This document shows positions 10,785 through 21,339 of a DNA stretch of 64,000 bases, piece by piece. The notes beneath the pieces were generated by a model that saw only the letters and a program-made list of their open reading frames with translations, was not told the DNA's origin and did not search any database. Each line of letters begins with the position of its first letter. Position 1 is the stretch's first letter. Source of the stretch: Vombatus ursinus (Eukaryota; Chordata; Mammalia; Diprotodontia; Vombatidae). The position numbers and the translations under genes are program-made. The stretch lies in assembly GCF_900497805.2 (NCBI RefSeq), contig NW_020954608.1, forward strand, positions 16,044,868 through 16,108,867, given 5' to 3'.

Positions 10785-10992
10785 ACTAGCTATCTACTAA
10801 TTTGCTGGATAAAGCTTTGGACTTAGAGTCATGAAGATGTGAGTTTGAATCCTGCACCAGTTACTTAACTAGCTATGTGTCCCTGGGCAAGTCATTGATC
10901 CTCTCTGGATCTTATTTTCCTCAGCCACAACATAAGAGTGTTGGATTTATTAACCTCTAAACTCTCTTCCAGCTCTCATTTTATTATCTTTT
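10785..10992 (+). repeat. MIR/THER1 SINE
   Basis: The head carries 'TGAGTTTGAATCCTGCACC', the core 'CCCTGGGCAAGTCATTGATC', and the tail 'TCTTCCAGCTCTCATTTTAT'. It is diverged. Confidence 0.75.
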
Positions 10993-12008
10993 GATGTGCC
11001 CTATTTTTTCACATTTCTAATACTGTTTAAATAGTCTTTTATCCATCATACACAAAGAGACACAACTAGTAATAATAGTTTTATTGATTCTTCCTCACTC
11101 TCTTGACTAATTCTTTTAGTGACCAGTAACGTGTTTATTAGATGATCAAAGAGGGCAAATACTATATGGTCCAAGAAAAGAACAAAGCTATCTGGCTCCC
11201 AGGAGAATCAAATCCCTGCACCAATTTCATTAGTCCTCTCCATTTTACTGAGCAAAAACAAATTCCACTAATGCCTCAAGAAGGCATATTCCATTGGGCT
11301 TAACTTTTAATGACAGTAGGAAAATGAAGACAACTTAAAATGGGAAACTGAGATATCTTAAAGCTAAAAGCAGAAGCCTTGTGGCTTACAACATTGTGAC
11401 TAAAGTCACCGAAGAAGGAATAGTGTACCACTTGCTTCATACGGTTGTTAGGAGGAAAGAGCTTTGTAAAACATAAGGCTTTATATAGATGTGTAAGTAA
11501 GTACAAAACAAGCCATAAAGTGACATATTCCATGTAAATAGTATACTTACTAAGAGAATGCTCTAAGCTCATTGATTCAGAGAAAGTGTCTTCTGTGTTA
11601 GTAAACAAATGATAGACTTTGAAAGGTGAATGAGATACTGATTGGTGCAAATGCGGCAGAAGGCATTCCAGAGAGGAGAAATAGTATGAAAAAAAGGCAA
11701 GGAGGCAGGTTCAAAGGAAGCAAACCAGTTTGATGGAAGGGTTTGTATAGGGGAACAGTGGAAGAGAAATCTAGAAATATCTTCATCTGTATCTATCTTT
11801 ACATCCTTAACTTTAATCTGGATGGATGCAGAGAACTTCAAATAACAAAATTTAGGATATTTTTCTATGAGACATCTAATGGGAATGTCTAGGCAACCTT
11901 GCATGAACTAAATCTCAACAGGAAACTAGTCATCTCCTATCACTCCTCTTTCCTCCTTTGACATATAAGGAACCTGCCAATGATTTTACATTTGTCATTG
12001 TCAGTCTT
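10993..12008. other. Unique sequence
   Basis: No repeat recognised. Minus-strand frames of 111-116 codons at 11300-11904 overlap in different frames and have no recognised domain, so I read them as chance. Confidence 0.35.
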
Positions 12009-12250
12009 TGCTGTTCATTCATGTCAGTCATGTATGACTCTTTGTGACTCATTTGGGGTTTTCTTGGCAAAGATACTGGAGTAGTTTGCCATTTTCTTCC
12101 CTAGCTGATTTTACAGGTGAGGAAACTGAGGCAAACAGTGTTTAAATAAGGTGCCCAGTGTCACACAACTAGCGTCTGAGATTAGATTTGAACTCAGATT
12201 TTCCTGATTCTAGGCCTAGTGCTCTATTCACTGTGCCACCTACCTGCCCA
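12009..12250 (-). repeat. MAR1-type CORE-SINE, minus strand
   Basis: Reverse of MAR1 from 'CTGTTCATTCATGTCAGTCA' through 'TTTTCTTGGCAAAGATACTG' and 'AGGTGAGGAAACTGAGGCAA' to the head 'CTCTATTCACTGTGCCACCT'. Full length with small gaps. Confidence 0.88.
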
Positions 12251-12514
12251 AACCACCTAACTGCCCATTGCCAGTCTTACCAGACAAAATACTTTCACAT
12301 AAAGCTTGCTATTGGATTTTATAAAACTAAATGATGAAGCATAGGACTTGGAACAGCCTATTAGGAGAGAACACCAGTCCAAAAAAAGGGATATTAATCA
12401 AGAAATAGAGGTTTCCATCTTTTCCCATTGACTGCAAGTCTTCCTGAAGGTTACTGTTAGCATTCCCCATGTTTCATTTGTGAATGGATACTACATAATA
12501 CATGAATATCATGG

Positions 12515-12850
12515 TACTTGAGAGGTCATTTAGTCCATCTCCCACCTCAAGACAGGAGTATCCTAAATAAAGTGAAACATAGAAGATTGCATACTACTTT
12601 GGAGAACATCCAAAGAAGGTGATCTTACACATTTCCTTAATAACCTACTCCAAAATTAGATGATCCTAACCATCTAGAAACTCTTCTAACCAATTTCTAA
12701 CCAACTCAGGTCTGAGTTGGGGGTCAATGGAAAACAACAAGATTCCCACATCTGGTTGAATAATCTTAGTTCCTCTAACCTGCTTTGGGAGATTTTTCTT
12801 CTCCATTGCTTCCACTGTTGTTACTATTCTGTAAAATATCTCCCAAATCT
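12515..12850 (-). repeat. Possible L3/CR1 LINE fragment
   Basis: 'GAGGTCATTTAGTCCATCTC', then AACCAATTTCTAACC-type and 'CTTAGTTCCTCTAACCTG' phrases, resembles the reverse of an L3/CR1 3' end. It is very diverged, so this is a low-certainty call. Confidence 0.35.
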
Positions 12851-14058
12851 CTGTATTCCCCTCAGATTTTGGAAAATTTAAGAATCTTTGTAGGATACTT
12901 CACGGTGAAGCCCTCTTGTTTACAATAGTGACAGTAATCGAAAATATGTCATTTCCTTGGGGCCACTGTGCTATCTATGCCCACAATTATCTTGCTTTTC
13001 TTAGTTTCAACTTGATCTATCAAATAAGAGAACATTCATTGATGCTTTTATTGGAAAATGGCTTCACAAGTTTTAGCATTTTACTGTAGACACATCTTGA
13101 GCACCAACTAATATTTAGAAATCACCACTTCTTTTTTAAAGGAAGAAACAGCAATTTTTCTCCCTGTTAGAGGTTTAAATATGTCAAATATTTGTCGGTA
13201 ACAGCATTTGTATTTGTCAGTCTACACACACTGAGCCTGATTTTTATGCATTAAAAATGTCCCCTGGTAAGTCTGTTTTTAAGTACCTAAATCATCCTGT
13301 TTGAATTCTTTCTACTTTGCTCTATACTTTTGGAAATACAATTTCCAGTAAAGAATATGGTATTGAAGAAGTGTTCTTTCTTTAGGAAAAAAAAAAAAGA
13401 GCTAACCTCTAATCTTTGCAAATGGAATTGAAGATGACTTTGGTTTTCTTTCTATGATGACCATACCATTATCAAAATTACTTTCCTTAAATAAGTAGTA
13501 TAATATAGGGTTCTTTCATTCAAGAGCCCCACTTTGAATGAATTATTCCACTTTAATTGTTATTATAGTTTCCCCAGCCTTTTATCCACACTTTGTACAG
13601 TCACGCCTTCTGGATAATTTTATAATTATTAGAATTTGCCAAACATACATTTGGTAGAAGTTGTAAATTCATTCATATTATTCATTTTATCTTAAGCAAG
13701 ACAAATCAAGGTATTTAAAGAAGACAGAACTAAGATTGATTTCTGTACTACCTGATTGGTAATTCATGTCATTGAGACTATGAAAATTAATTCAATATTG
13801 TTGTTCACTGTGATTTTTATGAAATTATGACTGCTGGGAATTCACATGAGAACAATCCTGTGAGATTAAAGAGAAAAAAATTATCTTTCCCATTTATCAG
13901 GTCAATGAAAAATATTAATTTTTTGGGAAAAAGTACACCTTTGTATTAATATCACAATTAACAAAGAAAAAAAAGGTCTTACCTACATATATAGTTAAAA
14001 ACCTATGAAATAAATGCCAAAGTTAAACACAGAATATCATCAGGCACTATTGCTAAAG

Positions 14059-14085
14059 TTTCTACAAAAAAGTTCTTTGTAGAAA
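14059..14085. repeat. Short inverted repeat
   Basis: Arms TTTCTACAAA (14059-14068) and TTTGTAGAAA (14076-14085) are perfectly complementary around a 7-base loop. Confidence 0.75.
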
Positions 14086-16490
14086 AAATGAAAGATATTA
14101 ATATTTTTGTTAAGGAAGTGGATCCATTCCAGGGGTAAACTTTTCATTAGAAACTGTCAAACATTGAACTATGAAAGGCAAAGAACATCAGAAAAAAAAA
14201 AAGAGTTATAGCTTAAACATAATAAAATTTACTATAATATTGATATGACTGATTTAAAGCCCTAAACATTTAGACCATCTTATCCTTACTGTTCTATGTA
14301 AGCCTCAATAATACCTTAACCAATAAACAACACTGCTAGATTATACCAACAATACTCTAGCCAAGCTCCATTCCTTCTAAATACTGCCAAATTCCTAAAA
14401 ATAAGATGAAATTCCTAGAATTTGTAGCCAATTGCAACAATAGCAACAACAACAAAAACTCTACAATTCTTATTTCTAGCATTTGAGTCCTGGGCACTGC
14501 AAATGAAGGGTGACTCAATAGAGGAGAAGCAAAGAAATACCAATATGGTTGGCCACTTAATTTCCTTTTATCCAGAAAAGTGGGCTTGCCTTGTTTAGCC
14601 TTGCTAAGAGGTTAAGAAGGGAAACAAACAAGATAGGAGAGGAAGGCAGAAAGGGAAAAGTTAGGAACAAACTAGTTCTCTCTTTCCCTCTCTAGTGAGG
14701 TAGGTTACAACTTTTCAGCCATATCAGGACCTCTGACTTACACCAATAGAATAATTTGTCTGGCAATGCAAAGAATGTCAGTGTCAACTTGGTAGAACAA
14801 CAAAGTATAACATGCTGTTAACCTCCTCCTCCCTCCCATTTTCTGCCTCTGTGCTAGGCCACACAGCCTTTACTTATTATGATTTTTTTTTTTGCTATCA
14901 TGTTTGTTAAACGTGGCAGACTATATTACCAAACAAATAAGTCTATACAGAAATTATTGATTTTACTAATGGGTTTTGTTCATCTATCTTATAAACTTCT
15001 ATATCAATACTGAGTCAGTATTTAATCATGTGTTTCAGAATAAGAGTAATTAGAAAAAAGCCATAATTTTATATGCTTATTCTTTCTGCATTAACAAAAA
15101 TATTCTCCTTCTCCCAATCTATAACTATGTAAATAGTTCTCAACTTCCTTGCTCTCAAGATCATACAAAAAGATGAGTAAGCTGACCTGCTGGGAAATTC
15201 ATATTTCTAGCTCAAATTAAATACAATTATACTATCACTATACTATTTCATGATAATACAGTCATGTCATTTACCTTTTCCAGATTTTCAGTAGATCTAT
15301 GCAGTGGTTAAACAGGAAAGAGAAGGTCTTTCTGGTCACTTTGCTTCCAAAAGCAATTTCTACACTATCAAGAACATGAGCCAGATTGTCTTTAAACATC
15401 CTTTGGGGCCAGCTGATATGGTTAGCTTAGAAAGGCTCATCATCCCCCTTAGGTTCTGTCATAAAACAATACAGTTTGACGCAGTGGTTCTTAGGCCTAT
15501 TAAATTTAACCTGTCAGTTTATTAATATTTAACCTGTTACTAAAAATGCATATCTCCTGACTTTTTGCTATTTCTTTTTTGTCCCCAAAATTCAGAAGAT
15601 TAGAATATTCACTTAAAGATTTTCTGGAGCCAAATCTGAAGCCCTCTTGAATGATTAAACTCTAAAGTTTAAATTGTAACTGAAAGATGTCATATATCTT
15701 ATAATCTACAAATACCATGTACAAAGTTTAGACAATCCTGGGTCATGAGCTTCACATTTAACAGGGAGAGTTATGGAACCTATTTCTTAGCCTGATGTAC
15801 CAGAGGAATTTCTCCTCTTAGAGCAGGATATTGGCTATCTATTTGTTGAGCTACAAGAAACCTACAGACGCAGAGGATATTTTTTGCCCAAATCAAGCTA
15901 GATGGCTTTACTTACTTTTGAGTTCTATGCCAGAGAATGGATAATGAGCTCCAAAGAGGCAATCACCAGCAAAGAGGTGAATTTAAATTTCACACTACCG
16001 CCAGCTAGTGCTTCATGAGCAGAACTGCAGCCAACCAACCAGAATTTTATAGCTATCTCTTAATCCTGTGCATTTGTATCTTCTTCAATGCCAATATCAT
16101 CACAATTAGTTTTAAAGTTCATTTTTAAGGTTCTTTTAAAAAAAATCTTTACCAAAAAGGTTTTTTTTTTAAATTTAGTGTTAGGATTTTTCCTATAGTT
16201 ATGTATTTGCCCTTGATAAGGGTTTTTACATTGCTTCCGTTTTCAATGTGAATTTAAAGAGAAAATACAATTGGATAAGCTTTATTATCTAGAGTCTAAC
16301 CATTTAATTAGATTATGATTATACTAAAACATCCAATATGGGAAATATCATTGTGTTTTAATATTCCATTGGTGATCCTTGTGCTTTAAGAGCCCATCAC
16401 CAATTTTTTAGCTCTTCTAGTTCACAAAGAGACAACTAGAGGGGATAGGTTAGAGGTACTATACCAAGATCACTGGATGATCATTAATCC

Positions 16491-16537
16491 AAACATGGCA
16501 ACTCCATGTCTTCATAAGTGTTTGGGTTGCCATGTTT
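16491..16537. repeat. Inverted repeat, 12-bp arms
   Basis: AAACATGGCAAC at 16491-16502 is matched by its exact complement GTTGCCATGTTT at 16526-16537, with 23 bases between. No transposon family assigned. Confidence 0.8.
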
Positions 16538-17386
16538 TCACAATTTCTAAAATAATTTCCAAGGTTTAGAGAATGAAAGACCTTAAATTTCCACATTACA
16601 CTTAGTCCTAGGGAAGCAATATGCTTGCTATGTGCTCCAACTGTAGCTTGAGATTATTGATTTCTATACCTCTTTCTGATGTAGTGTGGTGGTATTTATC
16701 TTGATTCTTTTGGGTAAGAAAAAATGTATTCAGAAGACCATGCATAGAATACTCACTCTAGCCTGTAAACTGGTACCAGAAGTCTTCTTTGGCTAGTAAA
16801 TGGTTTTGAGTTGAAACGACAGTCTAATAAATAATTCAGATTTAGGGAACCTTTCTACATATCCTAGCAAACCATAGAGATTGCTAGAGACAAAGCTTAG
16901 GGCAAAGACTTGGAATATGGATACAGTCAATAAGTATTGCCTATCTAAAGAAAAAAAAAGGCAATGAAAAGATATTTGCCAGTGGGCCATTTGGTCCTTC
17001 TAAAGTTATTAAAGGTAGCCCTGAGTGAGGGTATAAATTTAAACTTCACTAAGAACTTCAAAAGTTGCCCCAGTCTATTCAACCTTAATTGGTGCCTTCC
17101 AATAGAAGCCTCTGTAATACTTGCTTGGTCAGCAGCAAGGCTTTGGATTCTGTGAAGTTTGCAAAGCAGAAAGAAGCAGGCACACATTTCTATTTGCACA
17201 GGGGCTGGCATGCCAAAGGCTTTCAGCAGTAATGGAGCAGGTTTGAAGGGAGTAGACTCCTTAAGTGAGCCAGGATTGTAGGTTAGTAAACTACACAATT
17301 GAAAGCCTGGGAAGGCACATATTGCTGCTGAATAGAATGTATTTTGGGTGCTACTCAAGCAATTCAATTCTACTCTGTCTCACTCG

Positions 17387-17390
<4 letters not shown>

Positions 17391-17426
<36 letters not shown>

Positions 17427-17467
17427 CATATATATGTGTATATATATGTATATATATATATATATAT
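17391..17467 (+). repeat. (TC)n then (TATG)/(TA)n microsatellite
   Basis: About 16 TC units, followed by GTATATATATGT and a TATATATATA tract. Confidence 0.95.
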
Positions 17468-17484
17468 TCTTCCTTTCTTTCCAT

Positions 17485-18142
17485 TCACATGGCCATCACT
17501 CTCTTGTAGGTCCCTATTAACTCTTATAATAACTTGCAAAAACCTTCTAAGAAATCTCTCTGTCCCAAATCTTGACTCTCTCTAATCTTACTCCTCACAG
17601 ATGCCAAAGTGTTTAAGAGCCTTAAAATGTCCCATTATGACCCCTGGAATGAAATATAAATTTCTTGGTTTGTCATTTAAAGTCTTTGACAAGGGTGGGA
17701 CACACCTTTGTCAATTTATTGTACATTACACATTACTACCCCATCACACACTCTACAATCTAGCCAAACTTGCCTATTTACTGTGCATTATTATAAGTCC
17801 CATTCCCTTTGGGCATTTACACATCCCATGTATGGAACTAATTTTCCCTTTACTTCTGTCTCTGAAAATCTCTAACTTCAAAACTCAGCTGAAGGACCAC
17901 ATCCAACCTGAGAATATTCCTGGTCCTAACAACGGTTTCCTTTCAACACTCCCCCCTCTCCAATAATATTTTATTTTCTATACATTTGGACTAAATGTGT
18001 ATTGTTTCCAGTATTAAGACATAAGCTCCTTGAGGGAAAGCCCTTGAGGACAAGAACTCTTTCGTTTTGTCCTTGTGTCCTCAATATCTAGCATAGCCCC
18101 TGGGACAAAGGAAGTGCATAACAACTGGTTGCTTACTGACCT
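17485..18142 (+). repeat. L2 LINE 3' region
   Basis: A long recognisable L2 segment. It has 'CTCTACAATCTAGCCAAACT' and 'TCCCATTCCCTTTGGGCATT', then the 3' UTR phrases 'ATAAGCTCCTTGAGGGAAAG', 'CCTCAATATCTAGCATAGCC' and the end 'GGAAGTGCATAACAACTGG'. The 121-codon frame inside (17601-17966) is a by-product of this repeat. Confidence 0.8.
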
Positions 18143-18484
18143 GTGTGTTTCAATATTTTGAATCTGTGCTTTTAACTGACTTCTTTGTGGCTAACAGTAT
18201 ACAATTTATTAAATGAAATCAGAGTAGGGGATTTTCACAGGAGCACTCTTGACATGAATGACTCCATTCTGCATTTTTAATAGCATGCACACTCCAAGAT
18301 CCTAAGTATGTAAGTAACAAAATTGTATAGGTCTGATATTCAAGTGCTTGTGATGACCATGCTTTATTACCTTGACCCAATGACTGCTCATATCATTCAG
18401 GCTGCCCATAACCATTTATTATCAATCACCCTGAAGTGTAACATCAGTCTATTCATCTATTGGTACAGTATATAAGAAAATGTA

Positions 18485-18840
18485 GAGTAAAGAGAGCCGG
18501 CTGAAGTCAAGGAAGACCTAGGTTTAAGCAGCTTTTCAGACAAGTACTCATTCTGTTGCTCTTCAGTCACTTTAGTTGCATCCAACTCTTTGTGATCCCA
18601 TGTATCTTTGTACATGGGATTTTCTTGTCAAAGATACTTGAGTGGTTTGTCATTTCCTTCTTCAGTGGAGGACTGAGGTTAAGTGACTTGCCCAAGGTCA
18701 CTCAGCTAGAAAGTTTTGAGACTGAATTTGAACTCAGGTCTTTCTGACTCCAAGTCCAGTACTTTATCCACTGCACCATCTAGCTGCCCTGTCACCCTGG
18801 GCAAATCACTTAACTTCTAAGCATCTCAGGCAACATACTT
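18485..18840 (+). repeat. MIR SINE split by a MAR1 insertion
   Basis: The 5' part is 18485-18554 ('GAAGTCAAGGAAGACCTAGG'...'AAGTACTCATTCTG') and the 3' part is 18790-18840 ('TGTCACCCTGGGCAAATCAC'). Removing 18555-18789 joins them into normal MIR text (...ACTCATTCTGTGTCACCCTGGG). Confidence 0.8.
18555..18789 (-). repeat. MAR1-type CORE-SINE inside a MIR
   Basis: Reverse MAR1 from 'GTTGCTCTTCAGTCACTTTA' to 'CTGCACCATCTAGCTGCCC'. All modules are present. It is younger than the MIR it interrupts. Confidence 0.9.
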
Positions 18841-19319
18841 CACAAATGATAATTTACAGAGAATCTATAGGTTTATGTTGGCAGAGAAATTCCTGACTTG
18901 AACACATCTATACTTTGGAAATGCAGATTTTACCCTGCCTTACAAACAACCTTGGTCACTTCTTAGGTCAGCAAAAAAAAAAAATGATGGTCAAGTTCCC
19001 CTCAAAAGGGAGATACAATGAACTTAAGTTGTTACTTTTAATGATAAGAAAGTGATCTAATCATGAGGTGGAGGCCAAATCTAAGCCAAAGTAAAGTGGA
19101 ACTAAGAAAGCACACATTTAAAAATTATGTTAGATCCGAGAAGATGCCATACCATGAGTTTATGACATCTTGGAGCCCTAAGTAGATCAACTGTATTCTC
19201 AATAGAGGTGATGTCAAACTGCTAACCATCACTATATCTCCAATTACTTTGTCTCTCTATTCAAATAAGGTTCTCTACACCCTTGACCTTTATACTTTAT
19301 ATCCAACACTATCATTTCC

Positions 19320-19468
19320 ATATTTGTTTTGTGGACTATTTGTAACTGACCTGGGGTAGAGCCTTCTGAGCTCATTCATCTGATCAGCCACGGTTGAATA
19401 CACTGTCCCTTGACCCTGACACAATGATGTCATTTTGGTCTTCTTTGAGCATGCAGGACAACAACTAA
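19320..19468 (+). repeat. RTE-related SINE/LINE 3' end
   Basis: 'TGATCAGCCACGGTTGAATA' followed by 'CACAATGATGTCATTTTGGT', 'CTTCTTTGAGCATGCAGGAC' and AACAACTA matches a recurring marsupial 3' tail. The element ending at 30733 carries the same closing phrase. The exact family name is uncertain. Confidence 0.55.
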
Positions 19469-19919
19469 TTAACTAATCATTTCTACCATCAGGTAACTGG
19501 AATGAAATGTTGGTCTAGACATTACCTAAGGAATTTAGGAATTAAGGAAATCCCTAAGAATTTCCATTGTGTGACATGGAGTTTTTCCCCTTTCTATTGA
19601 TTAAATTGAAACAAATAACTGAAGTAAATAAATGCAATATGATTCACCAAATTATTGACCGTCTTGCTTTTCCTGGAGGGTCATATTCTTAGCTTTGTAT
19701 GTTCTTTTTCAGACAATTCTTCTCATAATCTCAGTCAATTAAAGAACTCTAGATAACTTCAATCCAGACAACTATGAGAGCTCTTTTTGTTCCAAGACCT
19801 GTTCTTATTTTCTAGAACTACGTATGATAGTCTTTTCAACCCCAAGTTTCTATTGCCCTGAGATAATCTCCATCTTTAAGGACCAGTCAAGTACCAAAGA
19901 ATGCTTCTTTAGAACCAAT

Positions 19920-20030
19920 CACTGATCACTGACATTTCCTTCTTGTAAATATATACATATATGTATAGTCACACATGTGGGTGAGTAAACAAACTTATAC
20001 ATATACACACATGTAAATATATAAATTTCA
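19920..20030 (+). repeat. (TA)/(CA)-rich simple sequence
   Basis: Imperfect ATATACATATATG and TACACACATG stretches. The short minus-strand frame across it is low complexity. Confidence 0.6.
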
Positions 20031-20519
20031 TATGAAGAAACATTATTTTGGAAAATGGAAAACAGATTGCATACAAATGGGGAGTGAGGGAAAATTTTGG
20101 AATTATACATAATGGAATCTTAGAAATTTATATCTGGGTGGATTATCTAGCTCATCCTCTTGTCTAAATCTGAAGACTTCTAAAATACTCTTGTGGCTCT
20201 AATATACTGTTTACCTTAACTTTAAAAAGAATGCTGGATTTAAAGAGAATTCTCAAAGAAAATAAAAATATAAACTCTAAAAAAGTAAAATATCCATTAA
20301 ATTTAGATCATATTCCAATGTATCTGAGTATTAATGTTATAATTTTATTCAATTTTTCATATTTCGCAAATTTTTCAAAAGTGTAGAACTAGAAATGGTG
20401 GGTGGAGTTAGATAGAGACATATTTTTACTACATAAAGAAAAAAACTTTTCAAAAATTTAGAGCTATTGTAAAATTAAATAGGCTGTCTTAGGAAGTAAT
20501 ACATACATACTCACTAGAT

Positions 20520-20665
20520 GAGTTAAATTAGTTAAATTAGAGATCTTTAAACAAAGGCTGGATCATCTCTCATTGTGGAGGAAATTCTTGTTCCACTATG
20601 GGTTGGTTTAGATTAGGTTGACTCTGAGGTGCTATCCAAATATGAAATTCTCAACTCTAATTAAA
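20520..20665 (+). repeat. L3/CR1 3' end fragment
   Basis: 'AAACAAAGGCTGGATCATCT' then 'TTGTGGAGGAAATTCTTGTT' and 'GGGTTGGTTTAGATTAGGTT', 'GACTCTGAGGTGCTATCCAA'. This follows the CR1/L3 3' terminal order (AGGCTGGATGACC..., GGATTCCTG, GGTTGGACTAGATG, CTGAGGTCCCTTCC). Confidence 0.65.
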
Positions 20666-21076
20666 TTTTCTTTTCTTTAATTATATTATTTGATATTTCA
20701 GGTATCTTGTCATGCTATTATTCTGGCAATGGGCAATTTTTGAGGCAACTGCTTTCAATGAAGCAAATTACTATAACATAAGAAAACAATAGAAAGGAAT
20801 TTAAAAGCATATGTTATTTCCTGGCTTTGAATATGAGTTCAAATCTATTAATTACATTTTTTCATATTGTAAAAATCCAGTCCATCAAAGTAAGACATAA
20901 TGCTTTCAATATACTTCTATCCCACCAAAAAAATCATGGTTGAAATTAAAACAATCTTTTTCTTGTGTGTGTCTTATAAATGCATATGTAACTTTTTAAA
21001 ATCTTGCTCTTATATTTTAGTTTTAAAATCAGTTAACATATTGTCTATTTAACCTTACTATCTTTAACAAAGAAAT

Positions 21077-21325
21077 GTTGTTGTTCAGTCATTTAAACCA
21101 TGTCCAGCTCTTGACAACCATATTTAGGATTTTCTTGGCAAAGATATTAGAGTGGTTTGCCATTTCCTTCTCAAGTTCATTTTACAGATGAGGAAACTGA
21201 GACAAGCAGGGTTAAATGACTTGCCCAAGGTCACATAGCCAGTAAGTGTCTGAGGCTGGATTTGATCTCAAGTCTTCTTAACTCCAGGCTCAGTTCTCTA
21301 TCCACTGTGCCACCTAGCTGCTCTT
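21077..21325 (-). repeat. MAR1-type CORE-SINE, full length, with flanking duplication
   Basis: Reverse MAR1 from 'GTTGTTGTTCAGTCATTTAA' to 'CACTGTGCCACCTAGCTGCT'. Near-identical flanks AACAAAGAAAT (left) and AACAAGAAAT (right) look like a diverged target-site duplication. Confidence 0.9.
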
Positions 21326-21339
21326 CAACAAGAAATATC

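Larger units (their letters stand above)
12851..17385. other. Long unique AT-rich block
   Basis: 4.5 kb with no repeat I can name. It holds A-rich tracts (13386-13399, 14193-14202), two small hairpins (14059-14085; 16491-16537) and the longest open frame in the window (16945-17367, minus, 140 codons). That frame has no signal peptide, domain or splice context that I recognise. Confidence 0.35.

Noticed and set aside
16945-17367. 140-codon minus-strand open frame, the longest in the window
   Set aside because: No recognisable domain, signal peptide, splice context or codon bias. This length is expected by chance in 64 kb of six-frame translation.
17601-17966. 121-codon plus-strand open frame
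   Set aside because: It lies wholly inside the L2 3' region, which is not protein-coding at this point.
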